DNA of 64,000 nt from Pyropia haitanensis (lineage: Eukaryota > Rhodophyta > Bangiophyceae > Bangiales > Bangiaceae): contig SDUX01000007.1 in the NCBI GenBank assembly GCA_008729055.1, forward strand, positions 2,342,064 through 2,406,063, given 5' to 3'. Shown piece by piece: positions 1 to 12,080 of this stretch (position 1 is the stretch's first letter; each line of letters opens with the position of its first letter). The position numbers and the translations under genes are program-made. The notes below the pieces were generated by a model. The model did no database searches. It had not been told where the DNA came from and saw only the letters and a program-made list of their open reading frames with translations.

Positions 1-3000
1 GACAAGGACGGCTGCTACTGCTCCTGCGGCGGCGCGGACCTGACGGAGAACGTGGGAGCCCGCGTCCGCATGGGCCTTTCGTCGACCTGCAGCCACGCCG
101 TCGCATACGTCCTCGCGTTGCGGGCCGTCTCCCTCAATCTGCTCTGTGCGTCCGTCACCGACCTGCTGCGCCGGCGACCGGCGCTGGACGGGTCGGGCAC
201 CTGTCCCGACGACGTGCGCGTTGCGCCCGTGCATGACGGTCAAAGCTACGTGGTGGCCCACAACCGCATCGTTTGCGTGGTGAGCAACCCCCCGCCGTCG
301 GCCAAGGGTCGGCGGCCGGTATGCCGCCATGTACCATGCCGCTCGAGAAACATCATATGTCTGCACTCGCTCGCTGTCAAGCCGTCTGCCGCAGGGTACG
401 GCGATTTTGACAGCAACCCCGATGGTGATGGCGATGCGGAGGGAGCGGGCTTGGGAGACGGGGATGACGGGGGAGCGGATGCTGCATCGGGAGATAAGCG
501 GCTCGGTGGCGGTGACGAGGACCGCATGGCTGGGCCACAAGACGGTGACGCCATTGGGCAAGAGCGCCGCGGCAAGGCACCTGACAACCCCGGGCCCGCT
601 CCACGCGGCCCCCGCAATAAGAAAGGTGGGCCCCGCTCCTTTGCGGATACCGACCGCGTGCGACGCGCGCGGAACATGCTACCGTGCAAGGCAGAGACAG
701 CCAGGTGTGCTCGCTATGACGAGATGGCGCGCGGTCAGACGCCGCCTATGGAGGGCGACATCAAGCTGTTCGAGGATTGCTGCATCAAGTGCGGTCACGC
801 CGCTGAGGGCTTCCATGGGGGCAAGCCGGCCACGTTGCACACACTGAGCTGGCGCCTGTCGGTTGTCACCTACGAGGGCGTCTGCTCCAACAAGAAGAGC
901 TGCGGCATGCCTGTACCCTTTGACGGGTCACGCCTTGGGCTGTTTTGCTACTCAACAAACACTGTGTACACTAGGACTTTCCTGGACATCATCCTCTTCA
1001 CGATCATCTCGAACAAGAGCAGCATCTCGGCGGCCTCGGCGGTGTCGGCCTTCCAGCTCCATTGCACTGGAGAAATCTTTGACGGGGACTCAGCCAAGTC
1101 CCGGCAAGAGCTGGGCGGTGCAACGGACGAGTACTCGCGCACGCTGATCATCCCCCGCAACCTGTACAGGTGCAGCACGTGCTACGGGTGCAGCGAGACG
1201 CCGTACGCGGCGGTTGTGGCGGACGGCCAGACGATCGGCATCTTCCGAGATGCGTCGTACCCGTTTGACAGGCCGACCCAGAACGTACCCACCATCCCCA
1301 TCTCCATAGACAACGCCTGCTCCGTTTCGTCGGCCAAGGTGAGAAAGTGCATTCGTCAACGGCTCAAGGCCGGGTTTGGGGAGGAGGTGGTGTACTCCAA
1401 GGCAGACCAGCAGGCCATGGCCAAGTTTGTGGGCGGGAGCCGGACGGTGCCGCCGCTGGGCGACCACGCGGATGCCAGTCACCGCGCGCTGACGGCGACG
1501 TGGGCCGCCACCTGCTTTTGGAGTTCCTTTTTTGTTCTGTCGGCCACGGCCAAAGACCCTGGCGGGGAGGCGTCGCTGCCTGTCTCGGAGGCGCCGGCCT
1601 CGCCTTTGAGTGGCGGCCACCTCTCGTCCTTACCCGCCCCTCTCTCGCCGGCAAGCTCCCCTCCCTGCCCTGGCAATGGTGGCGAGCCTCCTCCCCTCCA
1701 AGGAGGTGGACCCGCCCGCGGCGCTGCGCGGGCGTTGCTTCCGCACGAGCAGTACAAGTACTGCAACACCATCGCTGCTGCCATCGGAGGGGACTACCTG
1801 CTGCCGATCGTCAAGCGGGAGCGGTGGTCGGTCTTGTACACCTTCTTCCGCGCGTTTTTGAGCGAGCCGGTGATTGGCGTCTTTGCTGGCACCCCGGTGG
1901 ACGGCATTGAGGCGCTGGCTGGCGCGCTCATCGACGGCAAGCCAAGCGTTGAGTGGTTGCCGCTCTCCCACTGCGTCCAGTCCAACCTTGTCATCTGGCC
2001 CGTGCTCGATTTGCTGGCGGTGGAGATGGACCAGGATCGCGAGATGTGCCGCGCCATCGGGGAGGTGATCATGTTCTCGCTGCACACGGACCTGCATATG
2101 GAGAGCCTGTGGCGTGCAGAGATGAATGCAGACGCGCTGGAGTACGAGGCGGAGTGGAAGGACACCAGCCCCGCCAAGTACAGGGCATGGCTGGAGAAGC
2201 AGCAGACGTGTCCAGGACGTCTGCCGTCTGGACTGGTCGCCGGGGCGCCGTCGCAGCACCGCGCGCGCGCGCAAGCCGACGAGGTGCGTTCGGGCATTGC
2301 GTTTCCTGACCTGGAGCAAGTGCGGCCCCACCCCTCCGACGCTGTGGCCTCGGAGGCTTCCCGGAAGGCCCGAGAGAAGGCGCGCACCAACCCCAAGAAG
2401 TCTTCTAAGCGCAAGCTTGCGGAAATGGAGGACGGGGGGCTGGGGGACGATGACTGCCGCCACGCGTTCTTGACCCACTCCACGTTTACCCCTGGTGTCG
2501 TTTCTTATCTTTGCTCGTGTGGCATTCTGCTGGGGTTTGAGGTGCTGGAGAGCGCGGAGAGCCCTGCGGGCATTGTTGCCGCTTTGACTGCTCGCTTTCC
2601 CCGTCTCCCCCGCACCGTCTACTTTGACACTGCCTGTCAATCTGCACGCAATGCCACCCGCCGCGTGCCATGGCTGGTGCGCATCTCCCAGACGGCATGG
2701 GCGCTTGATCGTTTTCATGCGTCGGCGCACAAGTGCTCGCCGCTGTTCGACGCGAACAACTACCCGAAGCGGTCGGGAATGCACAAGACGTCGGCTGCCG
2801 AGAACCGGCACTCCCTCAACAAGCCCCTGAAGAAGCACCTGACGTACCTCGGGCAGGACAGGTTTGTAGTGCAGATGCGCTTGATTGGCGCCATCAACAA
2901 CCTGCTCATCCTTTACCGCCGGTCCATTGGGCGGTCCGACGTCCGCCACCGCCCTCTGCCCTTCTACTTTCACACTCTTGTTGCTTCTGTCTGCGAGGTA

Positions 3001-3030
3001 GAGGGGTGCGAGTGTAGGCCAACTCAATAA
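1..3030 (+). CDS. KDZ-type (Kyakuja-Dileera-Zisupton) transposase, 5' end outside window
   Basis: The frame is open from the first base to a TAA at 3028-3030, so the N terminus lies upstream of the window; the first in-frame start-like codon (GTG, 52) is probably not the real start. The first residues carry a SWIM-like CxC...CxH zinc motif (CSC at about codon 8, CSH at about codon 34). A cysteine cluster follows (CCIKCGH to CSNKKSCGMPVPFDG, nt 778-930), typical of the region before the KDZ catalytic core. Candidate DDE residues, numbered from codon 52, are D391 (VVADGQTIG), D859 (VYFDTACQ) and E917 (SAAENRHSL). The C-terminal block around DRFHASAHKC is the family's most recognisable part. The product would cut and join transposon ends in the nucleus. 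No frameshift is visible over about 1,000 codons, so the copy may be functional. Family assignment is from motif memory, not a search. Confidence 0.8.
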   Translation, partial: DKDGCYCSCGGADLTENVGARVRMGLSSTCSHAVAYVLALRAVSLNLLCASVTDLLRRRPALDGSGTCPDDVRVAPVHDGQSYVVAHNRIVCVVSNPPPSAKGRRPVCRHVPCRSRNIICLHSLAVKPSAAGYGDFDSNPDGDGDAEGAGLGDGDDGGADAASGDKRLGGGDEDRMAGPQDGDAIGQERRGKAPDNPGPAPRGPRNKKGGPRSFADTDRVRRARNMLPCKAETARCARYDEMARGQTPPMEGDIKLFEDCCIKCGHAAEGFHGGKPATLHTLSWRLSVVTYEGVCSNKKSCGMPVPFDGSRLGLFCYSTNTVYTRTFLDIILFTIISNKSSISAASAVSAFQLHCTGEIFDGDSAKSRQELGGATDEYSRTLIIPRNLYRCSTCYGCSETPYAAVVADGQTIGIFRDASYPFDRPTQNVPTIPISIDNACSVSSAKVRKCIRQRLKAGFGEEVVYSKADQQAMAKFVGGSRTVPPLGDHADASHRALTATWAATCFWSSFFVLSATAKDPGGEASLPVSEAPASPLSGGHLSSLPAPLSPASSPPCPGNGGEPPPLQGGGPARGAARALLPHEQYKYCNTIAAAIGGDYLLPIVKRERWSVLYTFFRAFLSEPVIGVFAGTPVDGIEALAGALIDGKPSVEWLPLSHCVQSNLVIWPVLDLLAVEMDQDREMCRAIGEVIMFSLHTDLHMESLWRAEMNADALEYEAEWKDTSPAKYRAWLEKQQTCPGRLPSGLVAGAPSQHRARAQADEVRSGIAFPDLEQVRPHPSDAVASEASRKAREKARTNPKKSSKRKLAEMEDGGLGDDDCRHAFLTHSTFTPGVVSYLCSCGILLGFEVLESAESPAGIVAALTARFPRLPRTVYFDTACQSARNATRRVPWLVRISQTAWALDRFHASAHKCSPLFDANNYPKRSGMHKTSAAENRHSLNKPLKKHLTYLGQDRFVVQMRLIGAINNLLILYRRSIGRSDVRHRPLPFYFHTLVASVCEVEGCECRPTQ

Positions 3031-5504
3031 TGATTTGCTTTCTCTTTTGCAACAGACCCTGCATCGTCCTCGCAGTCCGACTTGGCACCCATTCCCGCAG
3101 ACACACTGGCTATTTCTCACACGGACGACACTGGAAGCTTCCCTCTCACCCACCTTGGCATCTGGGCCCTGCCAGTCTGACAGACCCTGCGGCAAATCCA
3201 CCACACCCCCCTTGCCACACCAGTTCCCATAACAGTACTGCGAAGCGTGACAGGGCGACCTAGTCGCGGGGTGGCAGCACAAACCGCTGAGCGTTGGCGC
3301 TCAAGCTGAAACCACACAAGCACGCAAATGTACAGGTCGAGCGGGCAGAAAAAGCAGAGCAATTGTCAGAGCGTCGACGCCAGCCAGCAAGGAATACGGT
3401 GGACTGGGGGGGGGCAGGCCGTTGCAGGATGTGCGCCGGCCGGTGTGCGACCGCGGCCGCGCCAGAAGCTGCAGCCGCCGACTCGGGGCGCTACGCACTG
3501 CCGCCGCAATGGCAGTCACAGGCACAAATAGCGTTCTCACACCCCAGAAAAACCGCCAGGACCACAGCAAAGAAGGACAACTCCGCTAGTCAACAGCGGC
3601 TTCGCGTTGCCGTCGCAGCGACGCAGATGGACGATCGATGGACGAGGCGGTAGATGGTCACTTCCGCTGTAGCATCGACGTCAGCAAGGGTCACCTCCAA
3701 TCAGAAGAATTGCAACATGCCGCAGGCTACTTTATCGCCAGACAATTGCGGATTTGGCTACAGACTCTTGCCTCAGGAAGCTGACCCGCTAACGACGTAA
3801 GTAGCAGCACTTCTTGGATCCTTCACGAGAGCCCACATCACGTCACGTAGGGTGTGCCCAACGTGGGCAGCTACAGGGCTCTGATGCTATATCGTGGAGC
3901 AGCAGGAGCGATAGCTCCCTTCTCGTCGGCAGTTGGGGCCCTTCAGCTTACGTGTACGTATCGGTGTAGCACTAAACCGCAGTAAGCCACGCCGCACTGG
4001 CTTGGAATGCTGTGCACCAGGCGCCCGCAAGCATAGGGTAAACCGTGTCGACCGCGTGGAGGCCACTCACATGAACCGGACAAAGCTATGTAACGGTGCT
4101 GAATGGTGCTCATCTGACATCGGCTCTTGCTATGAGTTGCACGACAGCATCATTGTGTGACGTCGTAGAGTGTTGCCCAGGGACATATCTAAACTGGGTG
4201 CAGTCTTTCGAGCAGCTATCAAAACAGAGCTCAAAGTCATGCTGGCGCTCCAGTCCGATGTTGTCCAAAGCTCAATCCGTTCGTGTGGTGTGTCTCGTTC
4301 GCAAGTTTGTTCTCGTCTACTCTCGTGCACTGTTCATTCTTCTCGCGAGAGCCTAAACTGATGTGCGCCAAGTGATTGGGAGGAGACATGAATGATTGCC
4401 GATGTTGAGATCTGTCTCAAGTATCAACTGGCTGGGCATACCTGCGTTTGCTTCGCACCACCACGGACATGCCGTTATGATCTTTGTGGGTGCCCAGTGG
4501 CAGACTGTCACGCTGAATGTGGGTGTCCAGTGCCAAGACTGAAGACAGAGGTTTTCCATTGCAGGTGCCTGTTGCTTGGTTCGACAGCCACTGTTTGTCG
4601 TACGCGTCAGCGCGGACAGACTCCCAGCCGCGACTGCCGGTGGAACCCGTCCGCCCTTTCTGTGTGGGAGGCTGGCGGCCTTCCATTGTATGCAAATTTG
4701 TGACATGACAATTTTTCGTCCTTTCAACACTATCACAAATGGGTTTGTGGCCCCCCCTAGCGTCCTTTAGTCCTGTCTGATATGTTGCCGCTTGGCAGTC
4801 CGTTACGGTACCAGAAACGGCCGCGCGGAAGGGGATCGTCTCTGGGGCGGGGGCAACCTCCAGAGCTTGAGGCCGCCTCTCGGCGCCTGGTACACCCTGA
4901 GAGCCACCGTTCTTCCCACGTGCACGCAACTTCCGATGCCTGTCCCGATCGTGTTCCGGTTGCTGCCACAGCAAGCTACATACATGGTAAACAGAAGCTG
5001 CTGGTATGGGAGTGGTATTCTTGATGATGTGGACAGTTTTCGTGCAGCTGCGGCGGGGAGGATGGAGCAGTGTGCTGTCGTGGTGAGCTCCTAACCCATT
5101 GCGTCTTCTTCTCTCTGTCACCTGCTTTGCAGCGGCGGCGGCGCGCTACGTTGCCGCCCGAATTATTAAGATGGAAGGCAAGATCCTCACAGCGGCGTCG
5201 GGCGCTACTGTGTCGGCGCCGACGTGACGGTGGGCAGTGGCCTGGGCCGTGTCCCTATCGGCGGCGCGGTGCTGCTGGCGTGTGATTTGCGCCGCGTGGG
5301 GAGTGTAGGGCACGGCATCGTTGGCGAGTGGTGGTATTGTACAAGCGGGGTGGAGATGCCTCGTGACGTTGAGTGGCGGAGAGGTCGGCGTGGTAGTACG
5401 GCGTGGCAGTGGGGCGGCAAAGCGGCGGTGTGTGTCAATGCTACGGGTCTGCTCGTTGAGGTGTCAACCAAAGGTCTATTTTTCTGCTGTCTGTCGGATC
5501 ATCG
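3031..5504. other. Intergenic region between convergent KDZ and C48 genes
   Basis: No ORF here looks like a protein: codon use is patternless and no motif is recognisable. Base composition is closer to even than in the flanking genes. The two neighbours converge on this stretch, so it should hold both 3' ends. I saw no inverted repeat that could mark a transposon end. Confidence 0.5.
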
Positions 5505-8500
5505 TCATCGTGGAAGTTGGAGGATGCCAGCTTCCTCCTGGGCCCTCCCATCTCTGACCACTGCCGCAATCATGTTCAGTCGTACAGCGAACGAATCACA
5601 CGACAAGACCTCTGCTTTGGTGTCGCGCGCTTGATGCCACAAAAAAGAAAAAGCAAAAGGCCCACAGCTCGTGACGTCTGTCTGGGCCGGCACCTTCACC
5701 TTCCGGGTGCTGACCTTCTTTGTCGCCTTGCGCAACTTGGCAGCCGCACCGCTTATTGTGGCACCGGCCCTCTTGGACGAGATGGCGGGCTTGGTCAGGA
5801 CGACGCTCCTTGTCGCACCAACGCCCGTGGTCTCACCGGCGCCTTTGGTTTGGTTGGCGGCGTTGGTAGCGTCGGCGGCATTAGGCGCGTCGGCGCCGTC
5901 GGTCACGTCAGCACCCTGGGTCGCGCCGGCGTCCTTTGTCACGTCAGCCCCATTGGTCGCACCGACGGCGTTGTTAGCTTTGGCGCCCTGGGGCGAGCCG
6001 CCCCCCTGGACCTTGTTAGTCTCCTCGAGCATGATATTCCGAGCCGCCATGCTGGCGTCGGCGGCTGTCGACGCCTTGCCGTTTGCGTCCGAAATGGCCT
6101 GATCGGCCCCGTCGATGTCCGAGCCCTCCTCCACCAGCTCGAAAAGAAACTTCGCCAAGAGCTGCATCTTCTTGATCGCCAACTTCACATGGTCTTGCAG
6201 GTCCTTGAAATGGGCGCCGGAGTCGTACAGCAGCACGGTCTTCTCCGTGACGTCCAACCCCAGCGTGACCCAGTGGGAGTTGTTGATGTTGCACACCCCC
6301 ATGAGGTTGCGCACTCCACTGCACTTGATGTGCAGCTCCTCGGCCATGGCCGACACGCTGTCCTCGTCGGCGGACAGTAGCTGCTGGAAAAAGGCGCAGT
6401 GCAGCACCCAAAAGTTGGGACGGTTGGCGAGGCACCATCGCGACAAGATGATCGTGTTGACAGTGATAATGTCGTCCGTCATACACGCGTCCTGCGTGTT
6501 CTTAACCAGCAGGTGGGCAGGCACGACAATGTCCCCGCCAGCAGCCACGGCCGGGACAGACGCCAGCCGCCAAACCGCGTCAGTGGGGTGAAACGCCAGC
6601 AAGGCCTTCAACACCTCGTTGGCCATCGAGCCATTGGACGCTCTCCCCGACCCTGAGAAGTCGGGGACGCGGGCATTGGTAAACCCCGCCGCTTCTCGAA
6701 GCCACTCGACGGCCGTGCGAAACAGCTGCAGCCGTAACGAAGCGGCGTGCAAGTCGGTCATGGCCTGGAGCGTCGCCGCCGTCAGCTTGACCTCTTCCTT
6801 GCTGCCACGCGCCGCCACCTTGATGTACACACGGCAATCCTGCTGCGCTTCGACGATGTTGCCGCCGCGCATCTCGTCGACCTTGGCCATCATGATCTTG
6901 CGCGCGCGCCTCACCGTCGACTCCTCCAGGGCTATCTTCACGTCCTTCTGCATGTCCACAATCCCCCCCCACTCCTCATCCGTGGCGGTCCCGACCTCAA
7001 TCACCGGCTTGTGCGCGTCTGTCTCTATGGACGGCCAGTTGGTGGCAAGGGAAAGGTAGGTGTGGTCGGCAAGCATCTCGGCCTCGTTAAGGATGCTGCA
7101 GCTGAAAACTCCCTCGGTCGGCTCGAGGTCGGGCGCGTTGAACTCGGCAGCCAGCGCCTCGTTGTGCAACATGGGGGCTTCTCTGCGGAGCCGCTTCTTG
7201 GGAGTCGCAGCGCCGGCCGAGACGCTCCGCTTGAGGTTGCGTGCCTCCTTCTTGGAGGCCTCGGCCGCTTGCAGGGCGGCCTGCACACGCAGACTGGCAC
7301 CGCCAGCGGCGCGGCGGGCGGCAATCCTTGCCGCTACTGCCGCAGTGAGCCCCTTGCCAATGGCAGAGCCTGTCCCCTGCTCCGACCCGACGGCAGAGGA
7401 GTCTGAGTGTGTCACCGGCGCCGTCATCGACGCATTTGTCGGCAGCGCCCCGCCAATCGACTGGTGCGCAAGGACATCATCCACCGTGATCAATGCCAGC
7501 TCGTTCGCGCCCCGCGGTGCCGTCACGGCTTGGCGCTTGACGTTGTGCTCCGCCAACTTTTTATCCACCACCGCAAGCACGAGGGGCTCTTTGTCAAAGA
7601 GTAAGAGGAGGACGGCGACGACTCTGTGGATGTGCATCATGCCCGTCGGACACACCTCGGAGAGGGTCACGTACTCCGCCTCCGACACGATGCCAACGTC
7701 GCGGCTCCTCTCCCCTGTCGGAAGGTGGCGCCGCTGCACGACGACGGGATACGGCCGCGGCGTCAGCCGACTGCCTGCCCGGCCGCGCGGCCCCTTATTG
7801 CACTTCGGCGTGTCCTCAATGTCTTGCGTGCTGCGGCTGCCCGGGACCAATGGCCACCACACGAGCATGCCCTGCAGCATTGCCCTACTGGACAACCCGC
7901 GGTTGGCAATGAGCGCCACTACGACCGCCGCCAGTGTCCCACGAAGGAGCCCCACCCAGCCGCCCCTGACAGCCGTAAACAACTGCTCCAAAGCCGCGAT
8001 GGCTTCCTCCGACGGGACGTATGGGGCAGGTGGGTTGAAGCGCACGCCTAGTGCGCTGAAGTTGTCAACCTTGGAGGCATCAGAAGAATATGGGGACGGC
8101 GGCGCACTGCCGACAGAGGGGAGTCGGTCTCCCCGCTCATCCCACTTCTCTGCATCGAGGTCCACCTCTCCCTCGCACCCCGGCGGCACCAGGTCTGGCA
8201 GTACCGTGTGGCCGTGGAGGAGTCGATCCCCGGCCGTCGGTGGCTTGTCCCCACCAGCACTTGCCGCAAGGGAGGGCAGCGGCACGCCATCGGCGCACGG
8301 CAGAGGAGCACCACTGTCAGCGTCGCAGAGGTCCTTACTGGTCCCCGCGTTGCCCTCGGTGCCATCGCCAATGGGTACAGGTCCGGGGCGGCCGCCGGCG
8401 GCTGGCAGCGACGCGAGTTGATCAAGCGCAGGCTTCGCGCCCGTCTTGGTGAGCAGGGTGTCGGCGCCGTCAATCGGCGGCTGCGCCAACCGCGCCATAT

Positions 8501-8830
8501 TTGGCGGTAGAGCGCCGCCGTCATCTCCATTGACGCCTCGCTGTGCAGGTGCGTGTACACTGTCTTGATCACCCGCCTGGCAGCGTCGCTCCGCATGAGG
8601 GCAGCATCATAGATGACGACAAAAAACGAGTGGCCGCTCACGCGCGACACGCCGGACACATGAAAGTGGCAGCACAGATTTGGGCACTGCACCTCCAGCT
8701 TGTGGAAGAGCTTGAACAGCTGCGACACGTCCGCGGCTAGCTCCTCCGACACGGACCCCACGCCGAGTAGCACCGCGATCAGCTCCCGCAGCTTCTCCAT
8801 TTGCGCAGCGTCGTCAGCCGCTTGGCCCAT
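5505..8830 (-). CDS. C48 (Ulp1/SUMO-type) cysteine peptidase, copy A, one apparent frameshift
   Basis: The C-terminal Ulp1 fold has its full catalytic set: His at 6273-6275 (NSHWVT), Asp at 6222-6224 (LYDSGAHF), Gln at 5682-5684 (PAQTDVTSC) and Cys at 5664-5666 (SCGPFA). Such enzymes cleave SUMO or related tags and are often carried by DNA transposons. The ATG at 8828-8830 opens MGQAADDAAQ, which aligns with copy B at 16,656-19,697. The N-terminal frame leaves homology near 8500-8515 and the rest continues in another frame from about 8498, whereas copy B is uninterrupted there. That implies one small indel or sequencing error, or less likely a very short intron. About 1,100 codons in all. A low-complexity stretch rich in A, T, G and D (nt 5750-6000) separates the His/Asp part from the Gln/Cys part. 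Transcription converges on the KDZ gene, so the two may form one transposon. Confidence 0.8.
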
Positions 8831-9567
8831 GATGGGCAGTGGCAGCCGTCACGGCCTCCTTTTCTCTCGGCCCCTCTTGCCGTCTCTTTTTGGAAGCAAA
8901 ACACGCCCACAGAGCCGCCGACATAAGCATCAGCGTGACGCGCTGCGCTGCTGATAGGAGTGGCAGGTAACCTCGGCCGCAGCGTTGCCCCCGAGACACC
9001 CCAGCAGTCGCCGCTGCCGTGCAGCTCCGCGCCGTTTGTGAGAGCAACAGAGGTCACTGCCGCTGTCGTGCCCCCCACCCCCCGCACCAACCGCCACTGC
9101 CCCCCCCGTCACAACCGCCACTGCAGAAGTGGCACAACGATGCCGTCAGGAGAAGGTAAGACAGCTCCTGCCGCGGTCCTCCGCCCCTCGCGCGCCGCGG
9201 GGCGCACCTGCCACGCTGCGCCGTCCAAGGCAGGGGACGGCGCCGCAGCCACGACCGCGGGTGCACCCCCCCCACTCGCACGCCCCAAGGTCAGGCGCCG
9301 CCGGCCGTCGACGGTAGCGAAAGCAGGCGGCCGTCTCGGGGGCGGCGGTGCGCGCGCCGCACTGACGGTGACGGTGCGTGCACCCCCCCGCTTAGCAGGG
9401 AATGGAGGCGCCCCCGCCGTAGCGACCCAGGAGCGACGGTGATGTGCAGCCCCACCACATAACCGGCAGAAACCACCACCAGCAGCGGTACACAAGCGCT
9501 CCAGTGGCCGTGTCGGCCATGGGCGTCCCCCCTGGTGTAGCCATCGGTTCCGCCCGACCCTACCAGT
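8831..9567. other. Upstream flank of C48 copy A
   Basis: C-rich, low-complexity sequence. Long apparent ORFs on both strands reflect composition. It probably contains the copy A promoter, but no TATA-like element stands out. Confidence 0.4.
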
Positions 9568-9825
9568 GGTGGCCACGGGCGCCCCGCGCACCGGCGGTGG
9601 CCACGGGCGCCCCCCCGACCGTGGCGGCCACAGGCGCCCCCGCAGCGGTGGCGGCCACGGGCGCCCCCCGCAGCGGTGGCGGCCACGGGCGCCCCCTGCA
9701 GCGGTGGCGGCCACAGGCGCCCCCTGCAGCGGTGGCGGCCACAGACGCCCCCCCCAGCGGTGGCGGCCACGGGCGCCCGCCGCAGCAGTGATGGCCACGT
9801 GAGCCGCCTGCAGCGGCGGCGGAAG
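9568..9825. repeat. 28-bp minisatellite, about nine units
   Basis: Tandem degenerate units built on GCGGCCACGGGCGCCCC followed by a GCAGCGGTG tail. The period is 28 bp across 9630-9780 and looser at both ends. The block sits upstream of C48 copy A, a position matched by other minisatellites upstream of copy B. Confidence 0.85.
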
Positions 9826-12080
9826 CGCCGTACACTGCAATTCTGACGTGGACCGTGCGCCACACGATCGTGTGGAACGAAGTGATACACTGGGGAGGGC
9901 GCAACCCCCCGTCCCGATGCCAGAAATCGGCCCCTCGTGGGGACGGCAGGCGGGTGTGCAGATCGCTATCTCAGCACGCGGCGGACCCCAGCGGCCGTCG
10001 ACGGTACCCCCGTGCGCTACCCCAGCCGGCAAGCGAGGGCCCGGGCCAGGTGGGGTGGCACCCCAGCGACCGTCGAGGGTGCCCAAAATTTTGACCCGAA
10101 CATTCAATCACAGGTCCCGGGCCAGGTCCGGGCCTACAGGCCCGGCCTGAGGCCGGGCCGGGCCCCCGTGCCCACCGGCGCTGGCCGTGGATTGAATTTG
10201 GAAGAACCAGACTCGGGGCGTCTGTTCCTTCACGGTTCAAGGACGTCTTGCTTTCGAACCAACAACAAAACCCGGCTTTCGTTATGTGGCCACCACTTCC
10301 CGATGGTGTGCCAGTGCCACCCCCCGCGCGGCGCCAGCTGGCGGCTCCTCCCCGCGGCGGGGGGGGGGGCGGGGGGGCGGGGCGCGCCGGCCGGGCTACC
10401 CGCCCCCACGGCCGGCCGTGACGCGTCAGCTCCCCCCCGCTCCTCTTACCCACCCCCCCCCCTCCGGCCCGCCCGCCCACCCGCCATCGTCTCTTACGAC
10501 AGTTTTTCCATCAGAAGCCTGTTCTCGATGAGCCAAGTTGAACACATCCTGGGGGGGGTTTGATGGACATGGATGGACCTTTCTCGATGGGCTTTGCCGA
10601 TGGACGCGGATGCATCGAAAGAGGCAGGGAAAAACTCTCGTGAGAGCTGGGGAAGCTCGCGAGTCTGTCCGATACTGGCCAATGAGAGCCCGGTCACAAG
10701 AGAGACAATATGGAAAACCGGTCAATAAGCGTCTGTGGTCTGTAAGCACATGATTAGTAGGAGAAAATGCTTTCATCTATTTATGTGATTCTGGGCAGCA
10801 CGGGGCGCTGCCGGGACGGGTACGCGTCGGCGCCAGCTACGCGCCAGGTACGCATATACGGCGGGCCAGGTGCCTGGGTGCACGTGCACTGGTACAGGGA
10901 AATGACAAGGCCAAAGAAAAGACAAAGACAAACACGATCGCAAACAGAAGATGCGTAGCATGGCGAGAGAGAAACAGCAAGTAGACAAAGAAAGCCGCAC
11001 ACACGTACACATGCACGACCAAGGCAAAACAGCAGCAGCACCACGGCTGTGACTGGTGCTCACACCCCTCCCAACCAGTCAACGGCCAAATACAACCACG
11101 ACAGCAAGGACAAAGAAAAAGCAAGACAAGGAGGGGGAAAAACTACGCCACCACGCATGTCCAACGGGCTGGCACATACAAAGCACTGGCGCCAGACACA
11201 GACATAGCGCACGAAAGGGTCCTGGCACGCAGCGCAGCGAACGCCAAAGAAAAACGAGGAAAAAAAGCCAGAAAAGCAAGCACGGAGGGGAAAACAGCAC
11301 ACCAGCACCGTCCAGGCACGTCTCAGGACACGCGCACCCCAGGGCAGAGAAACCTGGAGGGCGAAGAGTGGCACATAATCAAGAGACGCGATCAGGACGT
11401 TGCTGCCACAAAAGGGGTGGGGACAAAGAACACACGGTACAAGTAGACGCCGTGCCTGCGAAGTTCGCAAATCCTATGACAAGCTCAAGCACACCGTCAC
11501 CGACGTACCACATAGCATGGCGGACGTCAGGTGTGGATCATCGAGGAGTGCGGGGAAAGGCACACGACGAGGGCTCCGTCGTCGGATCGCTGTCCTGAAG
11601 CGCTCGTGCGCCGCACGGCCGAAAGAGTGGTTCGTGACAGCATGCACTGTCTATAGGTGACGAGCAGGCAGTTGGAGAGAGGCTGGCGGCTGCCTGTCTG
11701 ACAGTCGATCAGACCGATCGGAAGTCCGGCGAAATGAATCTACAGCCGGCAATAGTCCATGTGCTTCCTCTAACAGCACGAGTAAGAGTACTGCATAGAA
11801 ATTGCTTTCGTCAAACCACACAGTCAGTGCCCTTCACACCAGGGTGTGAACAGGCTGAATCAAGCAATTGGACGACTGCATGGCTCAATCCCGTGCACTC
11901 AAAGCTGCCAAGTGAGTATTCATGTAGAACGGATCAATGTAGAAGACAGGCTCTGGCCGAGCGACCATTGCGTGTCGGGTGTCCCTCAGACTGTTTGCCA
12001 CTGAGAGTGTTTCAAAGCTACTTCCAGCAGCGCTCCTCGACGCGCTCGTCTACAGTCACGAGCGCAACATTTATCACCGG
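9826..12080. other. Non-coding stretch with GC palindromes
   Basis: At 10,112-10,175 short self-complementary GGCCCGGCC/GGCCGGGCC motifs can form hairpins. 10,310-10,500 is dominated by C and G runs. 10,556-10,620 is a GATGG-rich patch resembling one at 13,556-13,690. From 10,780 to 12,080 composition is mixed and no gene-like ORF or motif is visible. Confidence 0.5.

Noticed and set aside
10112..10175. Hairpin-rich GGCCCGGCC segment as a Helitron 3' end
   Set aside because: No CTRR terminus after the hairpin, no TC start and no Rep/helicase gene nearby.
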